Part shown: piece after piece, positions 21,196 to 30,491 of the stretch
How the letters are laid out: each line of letters opens with the position of its first letter
How positions within the stretch are numbered: the first letter of the stretch is position 1
Assembly: GCA_018826295.1 (NCBI GenBank)
Contig: JAHJZX010000051.1
Span: forward strand, 1-64,000
Direction: 5' to 3'
Origin: Gammaproteobacteria bacterium
GTDB lineage: Bacteria; Pseudomonadota; Gammaproteobacteria; Enterobacterales; Alteromonadaceae
DNA: 64,000 bases
The notes under the pieces: generated by a model
Told to the model about the DNA's origin: nothing
What the model saw: only the letters and a program-made list of their open reading frames with translations
The model's database searches: none
Position numbers and translations under genes: made by a program

Positions 21196-21651
21196 TCAAT
21201 AACCGGTACCTGGCGGCGTTGTACTGCAGGCCAGTGTTGTTAGAGTGCTTTTAGTGACTGTTGCTTTTCTGTCATCATAGGGTGGCCAACCAAAAGGTTG
21301 AAATGGTTCCGCTTTATGATGCCATATTCCACTGTACCCCCTGCTTGATGTGACAGAAAAAACTGCCCATCGGCATTCATTCGTTACATTCACGAAATTT
21401 CCATTTCCTGCTGATCGGATATATGAGTTCCATTCGTTACACTGGCCTGACTGACTCATTTCCTCATAGTTTGAATCTTGCACATACGTAGTTCCATCTG
21501 CATGTACTTCATATTCAAATTCTGGGGTCACTATTTGTGTCATCGGCGAGTTTTTAGCTAAGTTGCTTGCTGCGTTAGGAGCGAAGCTGAAATCTTCAGC
21601 TGCAACACTAAACGAAGCAGCCAGTACTAATACCATAGTCACTTGTTTCAT
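21196..21651 (-). CDS. Small secreted protein of unknown function
   Basis: 151 residues from the ATG at 21651 (MKQVTMVLVLAASFSVAA), chosen because a near-perfect GGAGG lies 7 nt upstream; a longer in-frame start would add 10 residues. The first 18 residues are a signal peptide, cleaved before EDFSFAPN. The mature protein is polar, has several aromatic residues and three cysteines (in QCNEWNS, NECRWAVF and ACSTT), and no recognised domain. GC content is lower than in the flanking sugar genes. It lies convergent to pgmB and downstream of the lacI-type gene. It is not part of the palindrome-linked regulon as far as the sequence shows. Function not recognised. Confidence 0.6.
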   Translation of the reverse strand: MKQVTMVLVLAASFSVAAEDFSFAPNAASNLAKNSPMTQIVTPEFEYEVHADGTTYVQDSNYEEMSQSGQCNEWNSYIRSAGNGNFVNVTNECRWAVFSVTSSRGYSGIWHHKAEPFQPFGWPPYDDRKATVTKSTLTTLACSTTPPGTGY

Positions 21652-21883
21652 TATTACCTCCATATGTAATAAAGAAATCATTGATCGTTAACATTAATAA
21701 GTCAAGATTTAATTATTGTTAACTTTGAAGGTGGTGATAGAGCGGCCTATTAGTCTTGCTGCTTCATGATATGGGGCATATTAGCTTGCTCAAAAGCATA
21801 CTAAATTATAATTGGTCTTTACTCGGTCTAAGAAAGCATAGGTACAGGGGGGCAATGTTATATATCACAGCGTAAATTCCGTT

Positions 21884-22927
21884 TTAGGTGGCGATGGTGT
21901 GAGAACGCAAGCTGGACTGGCGCTCTATTAGCTTTACCGGCAACAGCTGTGATGTAGCTTTGTTACCGTTAATCCGGCTCAGCAGTTGTGCTACCAGTAG
22001 TTTACCGCCGGCATGGGTGTCCTGCTTTACCGTGGTCAGCGACGGTGTGCAGTAGGCCGACATGGCAATATCATCAAAGCCTACCAGCGCCACCTGCTGT
22101 GGCACCTTGATGTTGTGCTCCAGCAGCGCTTTCATCGCGCCCATAGCAATGGCATCACTGGCGGCGAAAATACCGTCCAGCGTCGCCAGTTGATTAAACA
22201 ATACCTGTTGTGTCTGCAAATAACCGGCCTGAGCAGTAAAATCAGTGTTCAGTTGCAATGCCGGCTCAGCTTTAATGCCGGCGGCTTGCAAGGCATCCTG
22301 GTAACCCAGGTAGCGCATCTCAATTTCGGTATGACGAATATCACCTAAAAAGGCGATGCGCTTACAGCCGCGGCTAACTAAATGCGCTACCGCTAACTGC
22401 GCGCCCTGTCGGTTATCGCTGCCAATCACCGGAAAGTGCTCGGTACCGCTGGCAGCGCCCCACACGACAAAAGGCACACCGGCATTACTTAATTGCTCAA
22501 CCCGCTCGTCGTGCTCGCCCTGACCAATAATGATCAGGCCGTCGGCACGTTTTGAATCAAAGTAGTAACTGCGCCAGTCTTTATCGGTGGTTTTGCTGCT
22601 GCTTAACAGCATATCGTAGCCCTGGCGTGTCAGCTCGTCGGCTATTACACCAAGAATATCCAACAGAAAGGGGTCAGTAATCGCCTGCTGGGTTTTGGCA
22701 TCAAACAAAATAATAACGGCGATAGTATGACTTTTTTGCGTACGCAAACTGCGCGCAGTGGCATTGACTTTAAACTGATGATCAGCGGCAATTTGCTGCA
22801 CTTTTTGCCGCGTTTGCGCGTTAATTACCGGGTTATCGCGCAGCGCGCGTGATGCGGTAGATTCCGACACCCCGGCCAGCCGGGCAATGTCAGATAAGGT
22901 CATAGTTTTTGCCGGTTTAATCGCCAC
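21884..22927 (-). CDS. LacI-family transcriptional regulator of the alpha-glucoside locus
   Basis: 347 residues. The N-terminal HTH with hinge is clear: MTLSDIARLAGVSESTASRALRDNP, followed by the hinge helix NATARSLRT. The rest is a periplasmic-binding-protein-like effector domain (HTIAVIILFD, ADGLIIIG, GVPFVVWG, AFLGDIRHTEIEMRYLGYQDAL, VALVGFDDIAMS). Such regulators release DNA when they bind a sugar. Two palindromes of the class TTGCAATCGATTGCAA lie in the divergent gap to the TonB receptor and one before the GH65 gene, so this is almost certainly the cognate repressor, probably autoregulated. The inducer is likely the disaccharide or a derivative. Confidence 0.88.
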   Translation of the reverse strand: MAIKPAKTMTLSDIARLAGVSESTASRALRDNPVINAQTRQKVQQIAADHQFKVNATARSLRTQKSHTIAVIILFDAKTQQAITDPFLLDILGVIADELTRQGYDMLLSSSKTTDKDWRSYYFDSKRADGLIIIGQGEHDERVEQLSNAGVPFVVWGAASGTEHFPVIGSDNRQGAQLAVAHLVSRGCKRIAFLGDIRHTEIEMRYLGYQDALQAAGIKAEPALQLNTDFTAQAGYLQTQQVLFNQLATLDGIFAASDAIAMGAMKALLEHNIKVPQQVALVGFDDIAMSAYCTPSLTTVKQDTHAGGKLLVAQLLSRINGNKATSQLLPVKLIERQSSLRSHTIAT

Positions 22928-23050
22928 AGTACCTACTTAGTTTCACCGTAATTTGCCGTTATGTAAGCAATAATGCCCTATCAGGCCAAGGCTCGCAACG
23001 ACATCGGCAAGCAGAGTATACATTCTGATTATTTTTGGCATAAAACTGCT

Positions 23051-23066
23051 TTGCAATCGTATGCAA
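23051..23066. promoter_or_regulatory. LacI-family operator (copy 2, one mismatch)
   Basis: TTGCAATCGTATGCAA differs from the perfect palindrome at 17996 at two central-right positions. It lies between the divergent lacI-type gene and the TonB receptor, 33 bp from copy 3 (about three helical turns), which would let two dimers bind the same DNA face. Confidence 0.7.
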
Positions 23067-23083
23067 AAACATCAATTGCACTA

Positions 23084-23099
23084 TTGCAATCGATTGCAA
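23084..23099. promoter_or_regulatory. LacI-family operator (copy 3, perfect)
   Basis: TTGCAATCGATTGCAA, identical to the site upstream of the GH65 gene. It sits 97 bp before the TonB receptor ATG, within the expected promoter region of that gene. Confidence 0.8.
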
Positions 23100-23196
23100 T
23101 ATCACCTATGGTTAAATCCGCACGGCACTATAGCGACTAAAAAAGTGATCAAAAATCAGCCAGTGTAATCATCGACAGGATAGCAGGAGAACAAAA

Positions 23197-25464
23197 ATGG
23201 TAGCCAAACTTAATAAGATCAGCGCCGCTCTGGCGCTGGTTTGCAGCATGCCCCTTATCGCACAGACCAATACAGAAACCACCGCCCCGGCACAGAGCCA
23301 GGGCGAAATAGAACAAATTGTTGTTACCGGTAAAGCCAGTGGTATGTCCGGCTTTAAAGTCGACACCAGTTACGCCATTACCAATGTGTCGGCTGAAAAT
23401 ATTGGCCGGCTGGCGCCGAAAAGTACCGCAGAATTATTTACTGTTGTACCGGGCGTATGGGCTGAAAGCTCAGGCGGTGTGGCTGGCGCTAACGTGTTTG
23501 TGCGCGGTTTTCCCAGCACCGGGGATGCACCGTTTTTAACTATTCAGCTAAACGGCGCACCAATTTTTCCGCCGCCAACCTTATCCTTTTTAGAAAACTC
23601 GTCTATTTTTCGCCTCGATGAAACCGTGCACTTTATGGAAGCACTGCGTGGCGGCTCTACGCCGGTACTCTCTAATGGCCAGCCGGGTTTAACCACCAAC
23701 TTTCTGTTAAAAGAAGGCAGCGAAGTCACCGAAGGCCTGGTGAAGTTTTCTACCTCCAGCTACGGCCTGCGCCGTGTTGATGGCGTGGTCAGCGGTGAAA
23801 TTGCCGACCGCTTATACGTAATGGCCGGTGGTTATATCAGCAGTTCAGAAGGCCCGCGCGAAACCGGTTTTAACTCAGAAAAGGGTCATCAATTTACCGT
23901 TAATGTCACCAAAGAGCTGGATAACGGCAGCATCAATGTGTATACCCGCCAAACCGACGATCACGGTGTATGGCACTTACCGGTAGCACTGAATGCGCCA
24001 GGGGTAGATAACAACTACAGCCAGATTGGCCCGAATAACCGCTTGGGTAAAATTGCCTTTGGTCCGGATAACGAGCAACAAAGCTATGACTTTGGCGATG
24101 GCCGCGGCTGGAACGGCGGAATTACCGGCGGCACCGTCGATTTAGACTTAACTGACAGCTGGCGTTTAATGTACCGCTTTAGTCATATCGAGGGCGAAGC
24201 CAATACCTTTGGTTTAGTGCCGGAAGGTGGCGCCACCACGCTGGGTAGTGTTGCCGGCGTTAACGGCCCGGTTACCGGCGTAGCCACCGGCACCATTTAT
24301 GACAACGATACAGTGGTGCAGCAAATTGGCCGCTGGGTGGTACTGAAAGATATTGAAGCCTTTACCAATGATATCGCCTTCAGTAAAACCACTGACAACG
24401 CCGTGTTTACTCTGGGCTATTACGCCACTAACTTCTCAGTACAGGACTGGTGGTCTATCGGCAATCAATCCTGGTTTGTGGTAGAAAAAGGCGGCGAAGA
24501 GCTGAGCGGTATCGATTGTAACGACAGCCTGGTCAGCTGCAGCTGGAACTACGATATCGACGCCACCGGCGATGGCGACACCAGTGCTTTTTACGGCGCG
24601 GTGGAATATCAGTTAAACGAACAATGGCGGGTCGACGTAGGCCTGCGCCGCGAAAACCACAAAATCACCTACGTAGTAGATGAAGGTTTAACCGGCGATA
24701 TTAGCAAAGCGGTAAATTACGACGAAAGTAAAACGGCCTGGACCGCCGGCGTAAACTGGATGTGGCAGCGCAATATGGGCGTGTTCGCCCGCGTTAATAA
24801 AGGCAATAAGATGCCGTTTTTTGACGACTTCCGCGATAACTACGGCGCTTTTGCCAGCGGCGACAAGCTGATCAAAGAAGTAACCCAATACGAGTTTGGC
24901 TACAAGTGGGCCGAGCAAAACCACAGTATTTACCTGACTTCATTTTATAACGAAGTTGATGGTGAACTGTTTGTCTCCCGCCCGGGTGCCCCGGCTGAAG
25001 TGCTTACCACGGAAGCTATGGGTATTGAGTTTGACGCCAACTACCGCGCCGAAAACGGCTTTGCGGTAAACCTGAACGCTACTGTGCAGGATACCGAAAT
25101 TACCAACCACCCGGATCCACTGGTGGTAGGCAATCAGGCCATTCGTCAACCAGACTGGATGCTGCGGGTAACGCCCAGCTATGGCTTCGATGTCGCCGAT
25201 ATGTACGCTACCGTCTACGGCACCTTATCCTCAGTGGCAGATCGCTTTGGTGATAACACCAACAGCGTGAAGCTGGATGGCTACAGCAAAATCGATTTAG
25301 GTCTGCAGCTGGAGATCACTCAGCAATTAAAAGCCCAGTTATCGGTAGCCAACCTGACCGATAAAGACGGTATTACCGAAGGTGATCCGCGCAGTGCCGG
25401 CAGCCCGAACGGCCGCTATATTATGCCGCGCAGTATCGATTTCAGTATCAGCTATACCTTTTAA
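23197..25464 (+). CDS. TonB-dependent outer-membrane receptor of the alpha-glucoside locus
   Basis: 755 residues. A signal peptide (about residues 1-22, KLNKISAALALVCSMPLIAQ) is followed by the TonB box region IEQIVVTGKA and a plug domain with ELFTVVPGVWAESSGGVAGANVFVRGFPSTGDAPFLTIQLNG. The remainder is a 22-strand barrel ending in SIDFSISYTF with the C-terminal aromatic typical of outer-membrane insertion. Such receptors import oligosaccharides with energy from TonB-ExbBD. Two operators of the LacI type upstream, and an identical one before the GH65 phosphorylase, indicate uptake of maltodextrin or a related alpha-glucan fragment. A strong terminator follows. Confidence 0.9.
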   Translation: MVAKLNKISAALALVCSMPLIAQTNTETTAPAQSQGEIEQIVVTGKASGMSGFKVDTSYAITNVSAENIGRLAPKSTAELFTVVPGVWAESSGGVAGANVFVRGFPSTGDAPFLTIQLNGAPIFPPPTLSFLENSSIFRLDETVHFMEALRGGSTPVLSNGQPGLTTNFLLKEGSEVTEGLVKFSTSSYGLRRVDGVVSGEIADRLYVMAGGYISSSEGPRETGFNSEKGHQFTVNVTKELDNGSINVYTRQTDDHGVWHLPVALNAPGVDNNYSQIGPNNRLGKIAFGPDNEQQSYDFGDGRGWNGGITGGTVDLDLTDSWRLMYRFSHIEGEANTFGLVPEGGATTLGSVAGVNGPVTGVATGTIYDNDTVVQQIGRWVVLKDIEAFTNDIAFSKTTDNAVFTLGYYATNFSVQDWWSIGNQSWFVVEKGGEELSGIDCNDSLVSCSWNYDIDATGDGDTSAFYGAVEYQLNEQWRVDVGLRRENHKITYVVDEGLTGDISKAVNYDESKTAWTAGVNWMWQRNMGVFARVNKGNKMPFFDDFRDNYGAFASGDKLIKEVTQYEFGYKWAEQNHSIYLTSFYNEVDGELFVSRPGAPAEVLTTEAMGIEFDANYRAENGFAVNLNATVQDTEITNHPDPLVVGNQAIRQPDWMLRVTPSYGFDVADMYATVYGTLSSVADRFGDNTNSVKLDGYSKIDLGLQLEITQQLKAQLSVANLTDKDGITEGDPRSAGSPNGRYIMPRSIDFSISYTF

Positions 25465-25491
25465 CATTCTCTCCCTCGCTTCAGCCGTATT

Positions 25492-25518
25492 GCCTCCGCT
25501 TAGTGCGGAGGCTTTTTT
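25492..25518 (+). terminator. Rho-independent terminator after the TonB receptor
   Basis: GCCTCCGC-TTAGT-GCGGAGGC forms an 8-bp perfect GC-rich stem followed by TTTTTT. It separates the TonB receptor from the convergent ABC permease gene. Confidence 0.9.
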
Positions 25519-25542
25519 ATCTGCGCTTTAAATACCGCAGCT

Positions 25543-28017
25543 TTATTGGCCGCGCAAGGCCTGTATTGCCGGCCGGTTTAACAAGGGCCGCACACAAGCC
25601 AGCACTATCAGTGTGGTGAGTAGCAGCACCGTCAGCAGTGCCACTGTGGCATTCAGCGGCGCGATTTGTAGCTGTGCGGCAAAGCCAAACGACCAGCCAA
25701 AGCGCAGACTCAGCTGCAAGGCACTATAAGCTACGGCGAGCAACAATACCGCCCACAACAGCGGTTTCAGGCTATCCAGCAAGGTTAACTGTAATAAATG
25801 CTTCGGCCGTGCACCGAGTGATTGCCGTACCGCCAGCTCATACTGGCGCAACTGAATCTGCGTACGGATCACCGCGAAAATTCCTAAGCCAGCCAGTGCC
25901 AACGCCAGTAGTGATAACGCCGCTGTGACGACCGTCGCCACTTTGGCATCCTGGGTATGTGCTGCAAAAATGTCTGCACTGCTATTAAACCGGAACACTT
26001 TCAGCTGCGGATGCACTTGCGCCAAAGCCTGATTAACCTGCTCACGGCTAAGATGTTGGCCATCTGGCAGCCGCAGCAGCAAATGCGGAAAGGCCGAAGG
26101 CAGTTGTGGCGTGTAAACCGCTGCCGCATCGCTTCGGCCGGGCAGCGTCAGATCGCTGACGATGCCAATGATGCGGCGTGAGGTGGTAGCTCCGCGCAGG
26201 TACAGCGGTTTATCGAGCAGGCCAGTACTGCTATCCAAACCTAAATCAGCCGTCAGCCGCCGCGCCAGACTGACACTTATCAGCACCACGTTGTCCTGGT
26301 TCAGTACCTGTTGTGGGCTAAACAGCTCGCCAGTTTGTAATTGCAGCCCCAGCGCGGTCAGATATTCAGTATCACCACTGTAACGACTTGCAGCAACAGA
26401 GCTGCTTGCATCGGCTTGCCAACTGACTGAAGACATCGGAAACCCGGCCTGCCAATACGACAGTGGCGGGTAAGCGCCCAGCCCGGCCAGGTTAGCATTG
26501 CTTTGTTGCTTCACCGTTTCAGCGGCCTGCGCAAATAATTGCCGGCTCTCTGCCGGTTCTAAGTTATTCAGCAAAGAGCCCTGCGTAAGTGCTACCTGAT
26601 AAGTGTGTAAATCCAGCCCGGATGACTGGCGCAGTTTGGCCAGCGCCTGCACAAAAATCTGGCTGCAGTAAATCAGTGTGACCAGGCAAAACAGCGTTTG
26701 CGACATCAACAGCAGTTGCCGGGTGCGGCCCGACACCTGCACCGCCGTGCCTTTGCCACTTTGCTGCAAGCTTTGTTGTAACTGGCGGTAATTCAATTGC
26801 CGGGTTAACCACAGTGCAAGCGTCAGGCAAAGTATGATCAGCAAGCCTACGGCGAACAGCACACTAAAAGTACCGCTGCCGAGTTCCTGCAACCGTGGCA
26901 ACGGGCCGGCATAACCTGCTTGTAAGCTCTGATAACAAGCCTCTGCCACAGTCAGGCACAGCAGCAAAGCCGGCATCGCCAGCACGGAAAACTCACTCAG
27001 ATATTGGCGAAACAGGTGGGATGCCCGCGCACCCAGCGCAATGCGGATAGTCAGCGATCTTTGTTGCGCCATAGCGCGGCCCAGTACCAGATTGGCAACA
27101 TTGGCGATGGCAATGGCACACAACAACATACTGCCGGCCAGCAAACTCAGGCTCAGGCCAGCCGCGTCGCCCAGAATGCGGCTACGCACCGGCACCAGAT
27201 GCCAACTTAGATTGCTGTTTTGCAAAAAATTATTGTTCAGATTGGCCGAGCTGAATTCCGGCGCAGCCCATTGCTGAAAACTATGGGCCAGCTGTTGCGG
27301 ATTGCTATCGGGTTTTAGCTTTAGCAGTAAATGTATCTGAGTGCTGGCAAGACTCCAGCTTGGCGTACCCATATCATTAAAATCATAACTGAGCCAAATA
27401 TCGGTCGACCAGCCGGGCGCGGCTAATACCGGCTCGACAAAGTCTTGTGCCAATACACCGACGATAGCAAAAGACACACCGCGAAATTGCAGCGTTTTGC
27501 CAAGCACGTCAGAGGCTCCCTGAAAGTGCTGCTGCCACACCGCATAGCTGAGGATGGCGACCGGTAGCTGGCTGTCCAGGCCTTCTTCAGCGGTAAAATA
27601 CCGGCCCAATGCCAGCGGTGCATTAAACATCGGTAAAAACTCTGGCGTAACCGCACCAATATTAAACGATGGGTTAGCCGGTAGCTGCTGTTCAACATCA
27701 ATACTGATATTGTGTAGCGCTTTGGTCTCTACCTCAGGCCAGCTTTGGCGGTAAATATCCTGCTGTGCCTGTGTTGGCAGCCACTCCGGCGACACCAGCT
27801 TGTCCTGCTGCCACATGCTGCCGCGCACCAAATGCAAGCGGTCGGCATCCGGGTAAGGTAGCGGCGCGACAAATAACTGATAATTCAAATTAAAGGTGGC
27901 TACCAGCGCGCCCAGCGTCAGGCCGAGCGTTAAAATAATGGTCAGTGCATACAATTGATTACGACGCAGCAGCAGTGATGCCGTCTGTAACCAGGGAAGA
28001 AGTGAAAAATGCGGCAT
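25543..28017 (-). CDS. FtsX/MacB-type ABC transporter permease (third of three)
   Basis: 824 residues from the ATG at 28017 (MPHFSLLPWLQT); AAGGA lies 8 nt upstream and the preceding stop is one base away (TAACATG). The fold is the duplicated MacB_PCD plus FtsX layout: an N-terminal helix (ALTIILTLGLTLGALVATF), a large periplasmic domain with LPYPDADRLHLVRG, three helices near the middle (SNVANLVLGRAMAQQRSLTIRIALGA), a second periplasmic domain, and three C-terminal helices with YELAVRQSLGARPKHLLQL. It has no ATPase domain and must use the ATPase encoded upstream. It is the most divergent of the three tandem permeases. Substrate unknown; related systems move antimicrobial peptides, lipids or signals through mechanotransmission. 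Confidence 0.82.
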   Translation of the reverse strand: MPHFSLLPWLQTASLLLRRNQLYALTIILTLGLTLGALVATFNLNYQLFVAPLPYPDADRLHLVRGSMWQQDKLVSPEWLPTQAQQDIYRQSWPEVETKALHNISIDVEQQLPANPSFNIGAVTPEFLPMFNAPLALGRYFTAEEGLDSQLPVAILSYAVWQQHFQGASDVLGKTLQFRGVSFAIVGVLAQDFVEPVLAAPGWSTDIWLSYDFNDMGTPSWSLASTQIHLLLKLKPDSNPQQLAHSFQQWAAPEFSSANLNNNFLQNSNLSWHLVPVRSRILGDAAGLSLSLLAGSMLLCAIAIANVANLVLGRAMAQQRSLTIRIALGARASHLFRQYLSEFSVLAMPALLLCLTVAEACYQSLQAGYAGPLPRLQELGSGTFSVLFAVGLLIILCLTLALWLTRQLNYRQLQQSLQQSGKGTAVQVSGRTRQLLLMSQTLFCLVTLIYCSQIFVQALAKLRQSSGLDLHTYQVALTQGSLLNNLEPAESRQLFAQAAETVKQQSNANLAGLGAYPPLSYWQAGFPMSSVSWQADASSSVAASRYSGDTEYLTALGLQLQTGELFSPQQVLNQDNVVLISVSLARRLTADLGLDSSTGLLDKPLYLRGATTSRRIIGIVSDLTLPGRSDAAAVYTPQLPSAFPHLLLRLPDGQHLSREQVNQALAQVHPQLKVFRFNSSADIFAAHTQDAKVATVVTAALSLLALALAGLGIFAVIRTQIQLRQYELAVRQSLGARPKHLLQLTLLDSLKPLLWAVLLLAVAYSALQLSLRFGWSFGFAAQLQIAPLNATVALLTVLLLTTLIVLACVRPLLNRPAIQALRGQ

Positions 28018-28018
28018 G

Positions 28019-28330
28019 TTATTGTCCTTGTAATGCATAGATAGCCGGTTTGCGGATAATGCCCCAGACTGACAGTAGCGAAGTGAACACGGTCAGTAGC
28101 ACAATTAAACCAAGTGGCAGCGCAAAACCGCCTGCTGATAGTTCGACCACGAAAGCGCTGTGTTGCAGGCCCAGCCAAAGCGCCACCAGCAACAAGGCCG
28201 CCAGTGCTAAACCGGCACCAACCGGTTTTAGGTTTTCGCCAAGCAATTGGCGCAAAATGGTGCCAGGCCGCGCGCCAATTGCCATCCGCACCCCCAGCTC
28301 AAAGCGGCGTAATTGCATGCTGTAGCTTAA
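28019..28330 (-). repeat. Near-identical 3' segment shared with 30492-30803
   Basis: The last ~310 bp of this permease gene and those of the upstream permease gene match at most positions, including long identical stretches around AAAGCGCTGTGTTGCAGGCC, far more than the rest of the two genes. This indicates recent duplication or gene conversion limited to the C-terminal FtsX module. Confidence 0.7.
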
Positions 28331-30490
28331 AACACCGTAGATGCCGATAGCCGCCAGCACAAAACTCAGTACCACCAGCGATGTAGTGACAGCCGCGGCC
28401 AGTGAGCTGCGGAGTAATACCTGATTGGCATTGTGTTCAATACTATAAATATCCAGAGTACGTAACTGAGGCGACACCTGTTGCAGCAAGGCATTCAGGG
28501 CTTTTTTGTCAATATGCATGCCGGGTTTGAGTTGCAATAACAGGTTGTCTGCTGCTCTTGGGCTATAACTGCGATAGGGCAGTTCATCGACGCCGCTGGC
28601 TGCTGGTAAAGAACGATTGGCTGTCACACCAATAATTTCGAATGCCTGGTTGCTGCCACTGCTGTACAGACGTTGACCCAGCACCTTGCCATCCGGGCTC
28701 AGTTGCTCTGCCAGCGCCTGGTTTATAATCAGTACCGGTGTCTGGCTGGCAACTTCTTGCGCGGTAAAATTTCGCCCTTGCAGCAGCGGCATATCAAACA
28801 TCGGCAAATAATGCTGATCGGTGCGGGTTTCACGGGTTTCCAGGCGGGTCTGCTGCTGTTTTGCTTCACGCAGGTAAGCGGCAAAGCCGGCGGAAACCCC
28901 ATTATAACCAACAGGGGCATTGGTACTGAGGGAAGCATCGGCAATGGCCGGATGTTGCAGTAGCAATTCCCTAATTTGCAGCAGTTCGGTACTGCGTTGT
29001 CTTTGCTGTGCAGCGCGCTGTTCATTGGATAAGCTGGCCGGGGCGGCAATATCTTCCAGCAACACCTGATAACGATCCGCCGTGGCAAAACCAATCTGCT
29101 GACGCAATTGCGCCAGTGATTGTGCTAACACCTGACAGGCACAGACCAGCAACATGGCTGCTAGCATCACCTGGGCTGAGATCAGCAACTGGCGAATGTG
29201 CGGGCTGATTTGCACACCGCTGCCTTTGCCGCTACTTTGCAGGTTTTGTTGCAGTGCACGGTAATTTATCTGGCGGCTGATCAGCTGCGCAAAGCCCAGC
29301 GTCAGCAACATGCTGATAGCGAATGCAAACAATAAAGTGGGGAAATCCAGTCCCAGATCCTGTAGCCGGGGTAAGGTCGTGGCGGCGTACATTTTCAGAA
29401 CAAGATACGCCAGCTGTGCAATGCCAAAAGCCAGCAGCAGTGCACCAGCCATCAGCACGCATAATTCTGCGAATACATTCGCCAATAAATGATGTCTCTG
29501 CGCACCGAGCGCGGCCTGAATAGTCATAGTGCGTTGCTGTTTGGCGGCCCGCGATAAGATCAGGTTAGTGATATTGGCACTGGCGATGAGTAATAACACC
29601 AAACTGCCGGCCAGCATCCATAAAGTGGCCTGACGGCTATCACCTTCCAGCACCTGGCGCAGCGGCGTGGCATTAAAACGCACGCTAAACTTTGGTCCAC
29701 CCTGATTCGCCGCACTGCGGGCTTGCTGAAACAAGTCAACCAACTGAGGCCGCACTTCCTGCTCAAAGGCCGGCCGCTCGCTTGCGTCTTTCAGCTGGCT
29801 CAGATAATACAGATTGCGGCTCAAACCGGCTGGACTGAGCTGTTGAAATCCTTCATTAAAATCCCACGAAAGCCAGGCATCATGCACAGTGTCCGGGCCA
29901 AACAGTTTGGGCTCGGCAAAATCGGCGGCGGCAATGCCAACCACGGTAAAGCCAATCTGACCGATTTGAATTTTTTGGCCAAGCAGCGCCGGATCAGCCT
30001 TGTATTGGCTGCGCCACAGTCGTTCACTGATCACCGCGACCGGCTGCTGACTTCCAACCTCTTCCTCACGGCTGAACGCGCGGCCATGCAACAGCGGCAT
30101 CTGATACATCCGCATATAACCGGGCGTGGTGTACACCATTGGAATGCTGGGTGAGTGCGGCAGGTCGCGCAGTGTGGCATAACCTGAACCGCCATAAAGT
30201 GCCTGATCACTGAGTTTGTCCGAAGGCTTGTGGTAGATCTGCGCTATGACTTTGGGTGTCGCCACCGGCCTATTGATGGAACCATCCGGTTTCAGCCAGG
30301 CCGCCGTGGCGGCAATTAAGCGATCCTCTTGCGAATAAGGCAAAGGCGCCAATAGAATCTGGAAATTGAGGTTAAACATCGCAATCAGTGTGCCGAGTGT
30401 CAGCCCAAGTGTCAGCACCACAGTGGCGGCATAACCCCTGGCTTTGCTCAGCGCATAAAGCGCAGTAGAAAAATCTTTGATAGTCAGCAT
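28019..30490 (-). CDS. FtsX/MacB-type ABC transporter permease (second of three)
   Basis: 823 residues from the ATG at 30490 (MLTIKDFSTALYALSK), with AAGGA 8 nt upstream and the TAACATG junction seen again between this and the next permease. Same duplicated MacB_PCD/FtsX architecture: N-terminal helix ATVVLTLGLTLGTLIAMFNLN, middle FtsX helices with ITNLILSRAAKQQRTMTIQAALGA, and C-terminal helices with FELGVRMAIGARPGTILRQLLGENLKPVGAG. Its C-terminal ~125 residues are almost identical to those of the upstream permease, whereas the periplasmic domains have drifted. That pattern suggests the membrane/coupling part is conserved for one shared ATPase while the periplasmic parts specialise. Confidence 0.82.
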   Translation of the reverse strand: MLTIKDFSTALYALSKARGYAATVVLTLGLTLGTLIAMFNLNFQILLAPLPYSQEDRLIAATAAWLKPDGSINRPVATPKVIAQIYHKPSDKLSDQALYGGSGYATLRDLPHSPSIPMVYTTPGYMRMYQMPLLHGRAFSREEEVGSQQPVAVISERLWRSQYKADPALLGQKIQIGQIGFTVVGIAAADFAEPKLFGPDTVHDAWLSWDFNEGFQQLSPAGLSRNLYYLSQLKDASERPAFEQEVRPQLVDLFQQARSAANQGGPKFSVRFNATPLRQVLEGDSRQATLWMLAGSLVLLLIASANITNLILSRAAKQQRTMTIQAALGAQRHHLLANVFAELCVLMAGALLLAFGIAQLAYLVLKMYAATTLPRLQDLGLDFPTLLFAFAISMLLTLGFAQLISRQINYRALQQNLQSSGKGSGVQISPHIRQLLISAQVMLAAMLLVCACQVLAQSLAQLRQQIGFATADRYQVLLEDIAAPASLSNEQRAAQQRQRSTELLQIRELLLQHPAIADASLSTNAPVGYNGVSAGFAAYLREAKQQQTRLETRETRTDQHYLPMFDMPLLQGRNFTAQEVASQTPVLIINQALAEQLSPDGKVLGQRLYSSGSNQAFEIIGVTANRSLPAASGVDELPYRSYSPRAADNLLLQLKPGMHIDKKALNALLQQVSPQLRTLDIYSIEHNANQVLLRSSLAAAVTTSLVVLSFVLAAIGIYGVLSYSMQLRRFELGVRMAIGARPGTILRQLLGENLKPVGAGLALAALLLVALWLGLQHSAFVVELSAGGFALPLGLIVLLTVFTSLLSVWGIIRKPAIYALQGQ

Positions 30491-30491
30491 G

